DNA of 64,000 nucleotides from Olivibacter sp036959255 (GCF_036959255.1 NZ_JAWMTI010000011.1:133974-197973); one strand, 5' to 3'. Counted from the first letter of the stretch, positions 43,628 to 52,922 are shown. Notes: generated from the letters alone by a model not told the origin. Numbers and translations are program-made.

Positions 43628-43658
43628 GATCGTGCAATAGTAAGAGACGATCGTGCAA
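43628..43658. promoter_or_regulatory. Paired direct repeats, candidate AraC-type binding sites
   Basis: GATCGTGCAA at 43628-43637 and again at 43649-43658, 21 bp start to start (two helical turns). This is the usual spacing of AraC-family half-sites. They lie about 70-100 bp before the ALDH start. Confidence 0.55.
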
Positions 43659-43727
43659 AAGAAATGAGATCAGACCGTTTAAATTTGATTAGCTAACTAA
43701 TTTCAAAAGCAGTTAAAATAAAAAGAT

Positions 43728-45230
43728 ATGGCGCGTATTGAAAAACCAACGTTCAAAGAACGTTATGATAACTTTATCAATGGTAAGTTTGTCCCTCCTG
43801 TCCAGGGAAAGTACTTTGATAACATTTCTCCCATAGACGGAAAAGTATTTACCAAAGCGGCCAGATCCACGAAAGAGGATGTGGAACTGGCTTTAGACGC
43901 AGCTCATAATGCCTTTAAGACATGGAGTAAAACAGCCGCTTCAGAACGGAGTAATATCCTATTAAAAGTTGCACAGAAAATAGAAGATAATCTCGCTTAT
44001 TTGGCAGCTGTAGAGACGATCGACAATGGGAAGGCCGTTCGTGAAACACTCAATGCAGACCTCCCTTTGGTAATTGATCATTTCAGGTACTTTGCCGCTG
44101 CCATTCGGGCAGACGAGGGGACCATTTCGGAACATGACGAGAATACAGTTAGTATTAACTTACATGAACCAATCGGCGTTGTTGGGCAAATTATCCCATG
44201 GAATTTCCCACTCTTGATGGCTACATGGAAAATAGCACCGGCATTAGCTGCCGGGTGCTGCACTGTCGTTAAACCTGCGGAGCAAACACCCGCTTCCATT
44301 ATGATTTTAATGGAGCTGATCGGTGATCTAATTCCTCCAGGTGTGCTCAATGTCGTAAATGGTTATGGGGTCGAAGTAGGTAAACCGCTCGCGTCGTCTC
44401 CTAGGATATCGAAAGTTGCTTTTACCGGCAGTACCACATCTGGTCGGTTGATTATGCAGTACGCAGCAGAAAATATTATTCCCTCCACGATGGAATTGGG
44501 TGGAAAATCGCCGAATATATTCTTTAAATCTGTAACCGATTTTGACGATGACTATTTGGATAAAGCAGTGGAAGGCGCCGTCCTTTTTGCCCTTAACCAA
44601 GGAGAGGTCTGCACTTGCCCATCACGCATTTTAATACAAGAAGATATTTATGATGCTTTAATGCCTAAAATTATTGAACGTACTAAGGCGATAAAAACAG
44701 GCCACCCACTGGATTCAGATAGCATGATGGGTGCTCAAGCGTCCAAAGAGCAATTTGAAAAGATTAAATCCTATTTAGAAATCGGTAAAAGTGAAGGTGC
44801 AGAAGTAATATTAGGAGGTAATGTAAATAAGCTGGACGACGAATTAGGGGAAGGTTATTATATTGAACCCACTATTTTCAAGGGACATAACAAAATGCGG
44901 ATTTTCCAAGAAGAGATATTCGGGCCCGTTGTTTGTGTAACAACATTCAAAACAGTTGAAGAAGCCGTTGAAATAGCGAATGATACACTTTATGGTTTGG
45001 GGGCCGGTGTTTGGACACGCGACGCACATGAATTATACCAAGTTCCAAGAGCCATTCAAGCAGGAAGAGTTTGGGTGAACCAATATCACAGTTATCCTGC
45101 GCATGCTCCTTTCGGAGGGTACAAGAAATCAGGCTTCGGTCGTGAAAATCATAAGATGATGCTTGATCACTACCGGCAGACAAAGAATATGTTGATTTCA
45201 TATAGCAAACAAAAATTAGGCTTTTTTTAA
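43728..45230 (+). CDS. NAD-dependent aldehyde dehydrogenase (AldB/ExaC-like)
   Basis: 500 residues. ALDH motifs: EPIGVVGQIIPWNFPLLMATWKIAPALAAGCCTVVKPAEQTP, VAFTGSTTSGRLIMQYAAEN, ELGGKSPNIFF (Glu) and ALNQGEVCTCPSR with catalytic Cys. The tail VNQYHSYPAHAPFGGYKKSGFGRE is typical of acetaldehyde/ExaC-like ALDHs. It would oxidise an aldehyde to the acid with NAD(P)+. DUF779 follows after 50 bp, a pairing known for AldB-type dehydrogenases. Likely induced by the divergent AraC regulator. Confidence 0.93.
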   Translation: MARIEKPTFKERYDNFINGKFVPPVQGKYFDNISPIDGKVFTKAARSTKEDVELALDAAHNAFKTWSKTAASERSNILLKVAQKIEDNLAYLAAVETIDNGKAVRETLNADLPLVIDHFRYFAAAIRADEGTISEHDENTVSINLHEPIGVVGQIIPWNFPLLMATWKIAPALAAGCCTVVKPAEQTPASIMILMELIGDLIPPGVLNVVNGYGVEVGKPLASSPRISKVAFTGSTTSGRLIMQYAAENIIPSTMELGGKSPNIFFKSVTDFDDDYLDKAVEGAVLFALNQGEVCTCPSRILIQEDIYDALMPKIIERTKAIKTGHPLDSDSMMGAQASKEQFEKIKSYLEIGKSEGAEVILGGNVNKLDDELGEGYYIEPTIFKGHNKMRIFQEEIFGPVVCVTTFKTVEEAVEIANDTLYGLGAGVWTRDAHELYQVPRAIQAGRVWVNQYHSYPAHAPFGGYKKSGFGRENHKMMLDHYRQTKNMLISYSKQKLGFF

Positions 45231-45280
45231 GTTCCCAATTCACCTGGGGCGGGGAATTCCCGCCCTTAAAAATCAAATAT

Positions 45281-45643
45281 ATGGTAACGCGCGTTCTAAT
45301 TACCAATAAAGCCAAGGAAGTGGTTAAAACCTTACAGCGGGAATATGGTAGGCTAATTTTTCACCAAAGCGGTGGCTGTTGTGAAGGTTCTTATCCACAC
45401 TGTTTTGAGCAGGAAGAATTCCGCATTGGTGAAAATGATGTATGCTTAGGCGAAATAGCCGATTGCAAATTTTATATGGCCAAAGATCAATTTGAATACT
45501 GGAAACATACGCAACTGACCTTGGATGTTATAGAAGGCCGAGGGGCATCCTTTTCACTTGAGAGCACACTGGATATGGGATTCATTATTCGATCTCGATT
45601 ATTTACGGATGAAGAACTTTCCCAATTAGTACCGGTAAGCTGA
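45281..45643 (+). CDS. DUF779 protein, partner of the aldehyde dehydrogenase
   Basis: 120 residues, full length. The family signature FHQSGGCCEGSYPHCF (about 27-42) includes a Cys-Cys pair, with C-terminal IEGRGASFSLESTLDMGFIIRSRLF. Function is unknown. Genes of this family sit next to AldB/ExaC-type dehydrogenases in many bacteria, so a role in aldehyde oxidation or its protection is inferred. The Cys pair may bind a metal or thiol adduct. Confidence 0.88.
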   Translation: MVTRVLITNKAKEVVKTLQREYGRLIFHQSGGCCEGSYPHCFEQEEFRIGENDVCLGEIADCKFYMAKDQFEYWKHTQLTLDVIEGRGASFSLESTLDMGFIIRSRLFTDEELSQLVPVS

Positions 45644-45692
45644 CGTTGCTAATACTCTTTTTTGGATTCGGAAATTGCCCCTTAAAATAAAC

Positions 45693-46079
45693 TTAATCTA
45701 AAACGGGAATCGGGTTTTTATCTTGATCAATCGCTACAAAGGTAAAAGTTCCCTTTATCGCAATTTCGCGATGCTCTTCATACATTTGCTCAACAAAGAT
45801 TTCTACACCGATCTTTAAGCTCGTACGCCCTACTTTTTCTACCCTTCCAACTAGCTCTACAATGGTACCTGCCGGTATCGGCTTGGTAAAATCAATTCTG
45901 TCGGAGGAAACTGTCACCAATCGCTTTCTACAGAATCTCGTCCCAGTAATAAAGGCAACCTCATCCATTAAGGCCATAGCAGTTCCTCCGTAGAGTGTAT
46001 CGTAATGATTAGTTGTATTGGGAAAAACAGCTTTAAAAATACGTGTCTCCGATTGTTCTATTTTTTCTTCTAGGGTCAT
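45693..46079 (-). CDS. Acyl-CoA thioesterase (hotdog, YciA type)
   Basis: 128 residues. HotDog ACOT signature: FPNTTNHYDTLYGGTAMALMDEVAFITGTRFCRKRLVTVSSDRIDFTKPI and later EIAIKGTFTFVAID, with the conserved Asp and Gly-Gly region. It hydrolyses acyl-CoA to acid and CoA. A 4-bp gap separates it from the CWC gene on the same strand, so they are probably co-transcribed. Confidence 0.92.
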   Translation of the reverse strand: MTLEEKIEQSETRIFKAVFPNTTNHYDTLYGGTAMALMDEVAFITGTRFCRKRLVTVSSDRIDFTKPIPAGTIVELVGRVEKVGRTSLKIGVEIFVEQMYEEHREIAIKGTFTFVAIDQDKNPIPVLD

Positions 46080-46083
46080 CTTA

Positions 46084-46296
46084 TTATGTATTCGCTTCGA
46101 TATAGGCTTGTTTTAAGTCTTGCAAGCATGCTGCACAGAGACAGCTATCGTATAATTCACTTATATATTGCACTTCGCTGACGGAAAGGGGCACTGCGCT
46201 ACATTGGCATTTGGTATAGGCGTTTGCACGGCATTCGATCGACGTGCCGCAACGTTCGCAGGCGATAATCTCGTGTTTGACGAAAGCTGATTTCAA
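46084..46296 (-). CDS. Cysteine-rich CWC family small protein
   Basis: About 70 residues from a TTG at 46296; the frame extends to a TTG at 46332, but that part lies inside the nrdA terminator hairpin and is probably not translated. The pattern CERCGTSIEC, then CQC and CLCAACL with conserved spacing is the cysteine-rich CWC family (usually C-W-C, here C-Q-C). It may bind zinc. Function unknown. Start uncertain; it runs on to the thioesterase gene. Confidence 0.7.
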   Translation of the reverse strand: MKSAFVKHEIIACERCGTSIECRANAYTKCQCSAVPLSVSEVQYISELYDSCLCAACLQDLKQAYIEANT

Positions 46297-46309
46297 GGTT
46301 TCAAATTTA

Positions 46310-46346
46310 CTTAAAAAGCTCCCAAGAATCAATCTTGGAAGCTTTT
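46310..46346. terminator. Bidirectional terminator after nrdA
   Basis: AAAAAGCTCCCAAGA - ATCA - ATCTTGGAAGCTTTTT, with flanking T-runs on both strands. It lies 32-68 bp after the nrdA stop codon on the minus strand and at the head of the CWC frame. Confidence 0.8.
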
Positions 46347-46377
46347 TATTTTTTGGAGAACACCTACTACGCTAATC

Positions 46378-48756
46378 CTAAGAGCCACAGCTTACACAAC
46401 CTTCTTCCATTGAACAAACTGCCCCTGTAGGAATATCATCGGGTACAGATTCAATTTTTGCGGGTATAACAGGCTCCATGTTCTTACCTCCCTGGTTTTC
46501 AACAGTAAATTTAACCGCTTGGGTAGCCGCTTGGGTACGTAGGTAATACATACCTGTTTTTAATCCCTTTTTCCATGCATAGAAATGCATAGAAGTTAAT
46601 TTTGCCGTTGTTGGCGTGTTGACAAATAAATTAAGTGATTGAGACTGACAAATAAAGGCCCCTCTATCAGCAGCCATGTCAATGATATTTCTCATTTTTA
46701 TCTCCCACACGGTTTTGTATAATTCTTTTATATCTGCAGGAATCTCGTTGATATCCTGAATAGATCCGTTGGCTGCAATAATGCGGTTCTTCATGTCGTT
46801 ATTCCACAAACCAAGCTCAACCAGATCACGTAAAAGATGTTTATTAACGATCACAAATTCACCACTTAATACGCGTCGTGTGTATATATTTGACGTATAA
46901 GGTTCAAAACACTCGTTATTACCTAATATCTGAGAAGTGGAGGCTGTTGGCATTGGTGCAACTAACAAGGAATTTCGTACACCGTGTTTCTTAATTTCCT
47001 TCCGCAAACCTTCCCAATCCCAACGATTGCTATCCGGTTTAACGTTCCATAAATCGAACTGAAACTTGCCTTGTGAAAGCGGGGAACCTTTGAAACTTTC
47101 ATAAGCACCTTCTTTCACTGCTAAATCTTTTGAAGCGGTCATAGCTGCAAAATAAATAGTCTCAAAAATATCTTTATTAAGCTGCTTTGCCGCGTCGCTT
47201 TCAAAAGGCATGCGCATGAGTATAAAGGTATCGGCCAATCCCTGCACGCCTAAACCTACCGGACGATGGCGGAGGTTGGAGTTACGGGCCTCATCAACAG
47301 GATAATAATTATTATCAATGATACGGTTGAGGTTAATGGTTACCTGATAGGTAATATCAAATAACTTTTGATGGTCGAATTGACCGTTATCCACATACCT
47401 TGGTAAAGCAAGTGAAGCCAGGTTACAAACAGCGACTTCATCTGCGGAGGTATATTCAATAATTTCAGTACATAGATTTGAGCTCTTGATAGTCCCCAGG
47501 TTTTGCTGATTGGATTTTCCGTTCGCAGCATCTTTGTATAAAAGGTAGGGTGTACCTGTTTCAATCTGTGCATCTAAAATAGCAAACCAGAGATCTTGCG
47601 CCTTCACTGTTTTTCTAGCTCTTCCTGCACGTTCATATTCTTCATATAGTTTTTCAAAAGCAGCTCCATGGCTTTCCGCTAAACCAGGTGCTTCATCAGG
47701 AGAAAACAAGCTCCATTCACCATTTGCTTCTACGCGCTTCATAAATAAATCCGGCACCCATAAGGCTAAAAATAAATCACGGGCCCTCAGTTCTTCCTTA
47801 CCATGGTTCTTACGTAAGTCGATAAAGTCATAAACATCGGCATGCCAAGGCTCAAGGTAGATAGCAAAAGCGCCCTTACGCTTACCTCCTCCCTGATCAA
47901 CATATCGAGCGGTATCATTGAAAACACGTAACATCGGGATGATTCCGTTGCTTGTGCCATTGGTACCACTAATATAGGCACCGGTGGCACGCACATTATG
48001 AATACTCAGTCCGATCCCCCCCGCACTTTGAGAAATTTTAGCAGTTTGCTTCAATGTATCGTAGATCCCCTCGATACTATCATCTTTCATTGTCAACAGA
48101 AAACAAGATGACATTTGCGGCTTTGGTGTGCCTGCATTGAACAAGGTAGGTGTTGCATGCGTAAACCAACGCTCACTAAGCAGGTCATAAGTTTTAATCG
48201 CACTTTCTATATCATCTTTGTGGATACCTATTGCTACACGCATAAACAAATGCTGTGGCCGCTCCGCAATTTTTCCGTTCAATTTCAATAAATACGACTT
48301 CTCCAACGTTTTGAATCCAAAATAATCGAAACTAAAATCACGATCATAAATAATATGACTGTCCAGCTCCATACCATGCGCCTGTATTACTTCATAAACG
48401 TCATCTGCGATCAAAGGTGCGGGTTTTCCGGTTTTCGGGTCGATGTAGTTATACAACAATGCCATCGTGTCCGAAAAAGATTTAACGGTATTTTTATGTA
48501 AGTTGGAAACAGCAATTCTCGAAGCCAATAAAGCATAGTCCGGGTGCTTTGTGGTTAATGAAGCGGCCGTTTCAGCGGCTAAATTGTCCAATTCTGAAGT
48601 GGTAACGCCGTCATACAAGCCTTCTATCACTTTTCGAGCAACATCAACGGGATCTACCAAATCAGGATTTAAACCATAGCACAGTTTTTCAATTCTTGCT
48701 GTTATTTTATCAAATTTTACGGACTCGGAACGTCCATCTCGTTTAATTACATACAT
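46378..48756 (-). CDS. nrdA: Ribonucleoside-diphosphate reductase alpha subunit (class Ia)
   Basis: 792 residues. N-terminal ATP-cone (VIKRDGRSESVKFDKITARIEKLC), R1 core with FLLTMKDDSIEGIYDTLKQTAKISQSAGGIGLSIHNVRATGAYI, LCTEIIEYTSADEVAVCNLASLALPRYV (active-site Cys region) and ECFEPYTSNIYTRRVLSGEFVIVNKHL (radical-transfer Tyr region), then a C-terminal redox pair in MEEGCVSCGS. It makes deoxyribonucleotides; dATP inhibition is expected because of the ATP-cone. nrdB lies 72 bp upstream in the same operon; a hairpin terminator follows. Confidence 0.97.
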   Translation of the reverse strand: MYVIKRDGRSESVKFDKITARIEKLCYGLNPDLVDPVDVARKVIEGLYDGVTTSELDNLAAETAASLTTKHPDYALLASRIAVSNLHKNTVKSFSDTMALLYNYIDPKTGKPAPLIADDVYEVIQAHGMELDSHIIYDRDFSFDYFGFKTLEKSYLLKLNGKIAERPQHLFMRVAIGIHKDDIESAIKTYDLLSERWFTHATPTLFNAGTPKPQMSSCFLLTMKDDSIEGIYDTLKQTAKISQSAGGIGLSIHNVRATGAYISGTNGTSNGIIPMLRVFNDTARYVDQGGGKRKGAFAIYLEPWHADVYDFIDLRKNHGKEELRARDLFLALWVPDLFMKRVEANGEWSLFSPDEAPGLAESHGAAFEKLYEEYERAGRARKTVKAQDLWFAILDAQIETGTPYLLYKDAANGKSNQQNLGTIKSSNLCTEIIEYTSADEVAVCNLASLALPRYVDNGQFDHQKLFDITYQVTINLNRIIDNNYYPVDEARNSNLRHRPVGLGVQGLADTFILMRMPFESDAAKQLNKDIFETIYFAAMTASKDLAVKEGAYESFKGSPLSQGKFQFDLWNVKPDSNRWDWEGLRKEIKKHGVRNSLLVAPMPTASTSQILGNNECFEPYTSNIYTRRVLSGEFVIVNKHLLRDLVELGLWNNDMKNRIIAANGSIQDINEIPADIKELYKTVWEIKMRNIIDMAADRGAFICQSQSLNLFVNTPTTAKLTSMHFYAWKKGLKTGMYYLRTQAATQAVKFTVENQGGKNMEPVIPAKIESVPDDIPTGAVCSMEEGCVSCGS

Positions 48757-48828
48757 ATTTTTTCGTATTAGAAATGGTACATTGATTTCAGTTAGACTAA
48801 CCCCACCATTTACCTGTTCACTCCTCTG

Positions 48829-49800
48829 TTAAAAATCTTCATCCAAAGAAAAGCTTGCTTTTCCTTTTTCCCCGGTAACACCGCTCTTTTGATAATCTCC
48901 TACTCTTTTTTCAAAGAAATTTGTTTTACCCTGTAGAGAGATCAATTCCATAAAATCAAAGGGATTGGTCGCATTATAATATTTATTATTACCTAATTCA
49001 ACCAACCACCTATCAGCTACAAATTCAATATATTGCTTCATCAAATCCGCATTCATTCCAATCAACTTCACAGGTAATGCCTCTGTTATAAATTCTTTTT
49101 CAATTTCTACGGCATCAATAATAATTTCCTGAACGCGTTCTTTTGGAAGTTTAGCTTCCAACATACTATATAACAAACATGCAAATTCACAGTGCAAACC
49201 TTCATCTCTCGAAATCAGCTCATTACTAAATGTCAAGCCCGGCATTAGTCCACGTTTTTTTAGCCAAAAAATGGCACAAAAACTACCGGAAAAAAAGATA
49301 CCTTCTACAGCAGCAAATGCAACCAAGCGTTCGGCGAAAGAGCCATTTTCAATCCAACGCAAGGCCCATTCAGCTTTCTTTTTTACACATTCAACCGTTT
49401 CTATAGCATGAAAAAGCCTATCTTTTTCTACTGGATCTTTCACATAGGTATCAATTAAAAGCGCGTAGGTTTCAGAATGGATATTTTCCATGGCTATTTG
49501 AAAGCCATAAAAACTTCTTGCCTCAGGCAGTTGCACTTCGCTCATGAAATTAATTGCTAAATTCTCATTTACGATACCGTCACTAGCTGCAAAAAACGCG
49601 AGTACATGCGATATAAAATGACGCTCACCATCGTTCAGATTAGCCCAATCCTTCAAATCACCCGATAAATCGATTTCTTCTGCCGTCCAAAAACTTGCTT
49701 CATGCTTTTTGTACATATCCCATATCGCAGGATAATTAATCGGAAGGATGACAAATCGATCTTTATTTTCTCTTAATAATACTTCATTTTCTTGGCTCAT
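48829..49800 (-). CDS. nrdB: Ribonucleoside-diphosphate reductase beta subunit (class Ia)
   Basis: 323 residues. Di-iron/radical residues in AASDGIVNENL (Asp74 region) and the block QIAMENIHSETYALLI with Glu105, His108 and radical Tyr112; later EGLHCEFACLLY with further ligands. It generates the tyrosyl radical used by NrdA. The C-terminal SFSLDEDF tail binds R1. First gene of nrdB-nrdA; the 326-bp region before it holds several sites of interest. Confidence 0.97.
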   Translation of the reverse strand: MSQENEVLLRENKDRFVILPINYPAIWDMYKKHEASFWTAEEIDLSGDLKDWANLNDGERHFISHVLAFFAASDGIVNENLAINFMSEVQLPEARSFYGFQIAMENIHSETYALLIDTYVKDPVEKDRLFHAIETVECVKKKAEWALRWIENGSFAERLVAFAAVEGIFFSGSFCAIFWLKKRGLMPGLTFSNELISRDEGLHCEFACLLYSMLEAKLPKERVQEIIIDAVEIEKEFITEALPVKLIGMNADLMKQYIEFVADRWLVELGNNKYYNATNPFDFMELISLQGKTNFFEKRVGDYQKSGVTGEKGKASFSLDEDF

Positions 49801-50126
49801 AGTCTTCTGTTTTATGTATGGGTATTGATAAAAAGATACTCGTCCCTACGGCTAATCTCATTGTACAAGAAACCGTCAATTAATTGTAATAGAACTCGAT
49901 GATTACTTATTCAGCAGAATTTAGAAAGCTTGTATCCGTTTTGAAAACATAGTAAACAAGGGAAACAGCTGAGAAAAATGGCTACAAACACATGTTATTT
50001 GGAAATTCATTAACATGCCGAACAAGTATTTCAAAGAACATATCCTTGATCTTCTAACAAAGATAATCTTTGAAAGCTTCGAGCGTTAACCGAAGTTTTA
50101 CACAACCTGTGAGTTATTCACACTAT
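49801..50126. other. Regulatory region upstream of nrdBA
   Basis: 326 bp without a gene. Right part: palindrome CAAAGATAATCTTTG (50058-50072) overlapping TATCTTTG on the minus strand; TTTTACACA (50097-50105) and TTATTCACA (50114-50122), close to the DnaA box; and TGTGA-GTTAT-TCACA (50108-50122). See the findings. Confidence 0.5.
50058..50072 (-). promoter_or_regulatory. Palindrome over a possible nrdB -7 element
   Basis: CAAAGATAATCTTTG is a perfect 7-bp inverted repeat about a single A. On the minus strand it contains TATCTTTG, a TAnnTTTG match (50065-50058), pointing to nrdB about 260 bp downstream. Confidence 0.45.
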
Positions 50127-51944
50127 TTATAGAGAGATATCAATACCGATCCTTTTAAGAAGCATGGATGCATTGAAAATCTTGCAGGCTCCATCTTTCA
50201 GTTTATAATCAAAAACCATTTCTCCATCGATCACCTGTATATCAAAGTGATAGTTTCGCAGGTATCCTGCGTGAGCATCTTCCAATTTCGCTAATTGTAA
50301 ATCGTGGGTCGCTACCATACCAACACCGCTATCTTTTATTAACTTTTCGATAACGGCTTTAGATCCTAAATATTTATCGACTGAATTGGTTCCTCTCAAC
50401 ATCTCATCAATCAAAAAAAATGTATTTGTTTGTTTGGCAACTACCTTCAAAATCATGTCTAATCGGTCTAATTCTGCCTTGAAGGTGGAGGTACTTTCGT
50501 TCAGTGAATCTCGGATTCGCATATAGGTAACAACATGCATGACTGAAAGTTGAAGATGCGAGGCGCAAACCGGGGCACCGCTTAGGGCTAATACGATGTT
50601 TGCTCCTATAGTTCTTAAAAAGGTGCTTTTCCCTGCCATATTCGATCCTGTGATTAATGCAAGGCGATGACCATCCAAATCATAGCCATTAGGCACTGAA
50701 CCGGCCGACGGAATTAGCGGATGGTTAAGACCCGCTGCTTTTAATGACTGTATTTGCGCCGGCTCGATATAGGGGTAACTCCAAGACGGATTGTTGATTC
50801 TTATAAAGGCGAAACTGACCAGTGCCTCCAAACAACCTAATTCATCAAATACTTCGGCCATTTGATAATGGTAATTCTTTCGCCAATCTAAAATAGCAAA
50901 GACTTGTTTGAAATCCCAAAGAAAGATCCCATTTAAAAAGATAGCCACCATCACATTCAGTCGGTAATCTAGCTTGTTTATTAAGGACCCAAGTTCACGG
51001 ATGCTTGTTGACAGTCCTCCTTCATCATGATCACCGCTTTTTGCCAGTAGGCTATTTTTTAACATGGGTGATTGCCATGCTTTACGCTCAATGCTTTCGA
51101 AAACGCTTCCAAAACGCCCTAAAAGATCACCCATCCTGCCGATACCTGCTGCAACTTGCGACACCTTACCGGCATAAGCCATTGTTAACAAAATATTAAA
51201 CACAAATAAAAGCAGCGTGAGATTCGTATAGGGGCTTCCATAAAAAAAGGACAAAGCAATGCCTATAAATAGTATATAGGGCGCACACTTCGTATAAAAC
51301 CGCAACAGCTGATTTCCAAAATTTGGATAGGGCTTATTCAAGTAGTCGACCAAAAGTTCTTTAAAGTTGCGCTGTTCTTTCAAGGAAAACACCAAGCGGG
51401 CCAAGAAATCTAAACACCAAGCAGGATCACTTTCCAGTTCCTTCACGGCTAATTGGCGATGGATGATTTCTTCGCGAGTTGCCGATGCTGACAACCAGGT
51501 GGCTAAGGTATGCTTACCACCTGTCGTTGCCGATCGATTAATTTTATAAAAAATCGAATTAGCGCCAAATATGTCCAGATCACTGCTATATGCATGCTTA
51601 TCATTAATGAACACGGAACCATCGCTGTATATATTTTTTAAGTTGGTATGACAGTTGAGTTCATTCTCAACTACCATCAGATCTTCTTCCAGCCCTTCTT
51701 TGGCTTTCGTCAGTTTGCTTTGCTTTGCAACAAACCAGATGAACATAAGGAGTACCAAAAAGGATGAGAGCAGGGTTAACCAAACGATCTCAGATTGCAC
51801 TACTTTAAATATGAGTCCTCCTCCGACGAGAATCAAAGCGAGTCTGGCAAAGGATAACCGGTTAATACTACGATTCAGGTTTTTTATTTTAGTTTGTATT
51901 AACTGACGTTTTTCTTGGTAAAAAGCGATAATAGGCGTACTCAT
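50127..51944 (-). CDS. MutS-like ATPase (MutS III/V type)
   Basis: 605 residues from the ATG at 51944; a TTG at 51983 is in frame but less likely. N-terminal transmembrane helices (ARLALILVGGGLIFKVVQ, IVWLTLLSSFLVLLMFIWFV) precede MutS core and ATPase modules: Walker A RLALITGSNMAGKSTFLRTIG, Walker B-like TNTFFLIDEMLRGTNSVDKYLGSKAV and GMVATHDLQLAKLE. The N-terminal mismatch-binding domain of MutS1 is missing, so it is a membrane-linked MutS homologue of unknown task, common in Bacteroidetes. Upstream of nrdB on the same strand. Confidence 0.9.
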   Translation of the reverse strand: MSTPIIAFYQEKRQLIQTKIKNLNRSINRLSFARLALILVGGGLIFKVVQSEIVWLTLLSSFLVLLMFIWFVAKQSKLTKAKEGLEEDLMVVENELNCHTNLKNIYSDGSVFINDKHAYSSDLDIFGANSIFYKINRSATTGGKHTLATWLSASATREEIIHRQLAVKELESDPAWCLDFLARLVFSLKEQRNFKELLVDYLNKPYPNFGNQLLRFYTKCAPYILFIGIALSFFYGSPYTNLTLLLFVFNILLTMAYAGKVSQVAAGIGRMGDLLGRFGSVFESIERKAWQSPMLKNSLLAKSGDHDEGGLSTSIRELGSLINKLDYRLNVMVAIFLNGIFLWDFKQVFAILDWRKNYHYQMAEVFDELGCLEALVSFAFIRINNPSWSYPYIEPAQIQSLKAAGLNHPLIPSAGSVPNGYDLDGHRLALITGSNMAGKSTFLRTIGANIVLALSGAPVCASHLQLSVMHVVTYMRIRDSLNESTSTFKAELDRLDMILKVVAKQTNTFFLIDEMLRGTNSVDKYLGSKAVIEKLIKDSGVGMVATHDLQLAKLEDAHAGYLRNYHFDIQVIDGEMVFDYKLKDGACKIFNASMLLKRIGIDISL

Positions 51945-51991
51945 AATTTCTAAGATAAGGCTTAAAATTGAATTTACCGACAAGTAGAAAC

Positions 51992-52026
51992 AAAAAATCC
52001 CGAACGACCCTTCGCCGTTCGGGATT
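51992..52026 (-). terminator. Intrinsic terminator of the DUF3078 gene
   Basis: AATCCCGAACG and CGTTCGGGATT with a 9-nt loop (51996-52026), followed on the minus strand by TTTTTT. It is 20 bp after the stop. Confidence 0.85.
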
Positions 52027-52046
52027 AAGATAGTCTTTGCTTTTAA

Positions 52047-52922
52047 CTAGAACTTGTAGGTAAAGCCCGCACCGAATATTTGTTTAAGTTGAAGCGCCGG
52101 AACGTTTCTTCCTTCCTCATTCGGAATAAGCGTATTATCATCGTAAATCATTTGAACACCGGCATTCACCGAAACAAAACGATTAACTTTCATAAATATG
52201 TTAAGTGTATAATCTATGTCCACATTTTTTGGATCTTCCAGATAGTTGGAATACAGGCGTAAAATATTTTCGATGCCAATATTTTCCATAATGTTTTTGC
52301 GATAATATGCATCAAAGGATGCACCGAACTCAAAACGACTTTTTTTCCCTGGATCAATACCATATCGTTCAGCTAATGCCCCGTCCTTAACGAAAACAAA
52401 TCGCGGAGATGCCGGCGACAAATTGAAACGGAAATTATCCGATTCTTTATAGGCAATACCTGGACCAAAGCTTAAGTATGCAGGAGAAAGACCTGATGAA
52501 ATCAAATCGCCACGGGTCCCATCTGCATTATATTCATAACCACTGGAAAACTGTGTCCTAAAGTCCATAAAGAACGTATACAACCATTTAGGTGCAGCCT
52601 GATATCCCAATAAGCTGTTTAGCAAAACGCGGTCGTCATTTTTCCGCCAGCCTAGGTCTTTTTGCTTTGTTAAGCCATATGCAGCCAAAACTTTGTTATC
52701 CCAGCTCCATTTATCTTTCTTATAATTAAAATCATAGTTTAGCACCAAGTTTGCTGACAAGGAATTTATTCCCCCCGCAGCCCAATTTGAGAAAGTGCTT
52801 TGATTGATCAGAAAGGTATTCTCACCATGAATTTTCCAAATAGAATCAGGATTTGTTTCTTGCGCGCGAAGGCAATAGACCAGCGATACAAAAAGAGATG
52901 TTAGCAGAATAATTTTTTTCAT
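52047..52922 (-). CDS. Secreted DUF3078 outer-membrane protein
   Basis: 291 residues with a signal peptide (KKIILLTSLFVSLVYCLRAQ). DUF3078 pattern: FLINQSTFSNWAAGGINSLSANLVLNYDFNYKKDKWSWDNKVLAAYG, KTFFMDFRTQFSSGYE-like strands and an aromatic C-terminus (QIFGAGFTYKF), consistent with a small outer-membrane beta barrel. Known in Bacteroidetes, function unknown. Its promoter region is shared with rlmH in the divergent gap, where a 9-mer occurs three times. Confidence 0.88.
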   Translation of the reverse strand: MKKIILLTSLFVSLVYCLRAQETNPDSIWKIHGENTFLINQSTFSNWAAGGINSLSANLVLNYDFNYKKDKWSWDNKVLAAYGLTKQKDLGWRKNDDRVLLNSLLGYQAAPKWLYTFFMDFRTQFSSGYEYNADGTRGDLISSGLSPAYLSFGPGIAYKESDNFRFNLSPASPRFVFVKDGALAERYGIDPGKKSRFEFGASFDAYYRKNIMENIGIENILRLYSNYLEDPKNVDIDYTLNIFMKVNRFVSVNAGVQMIYDDNTLIPNEEGRNVPALQLKQIFGAGFTYKF

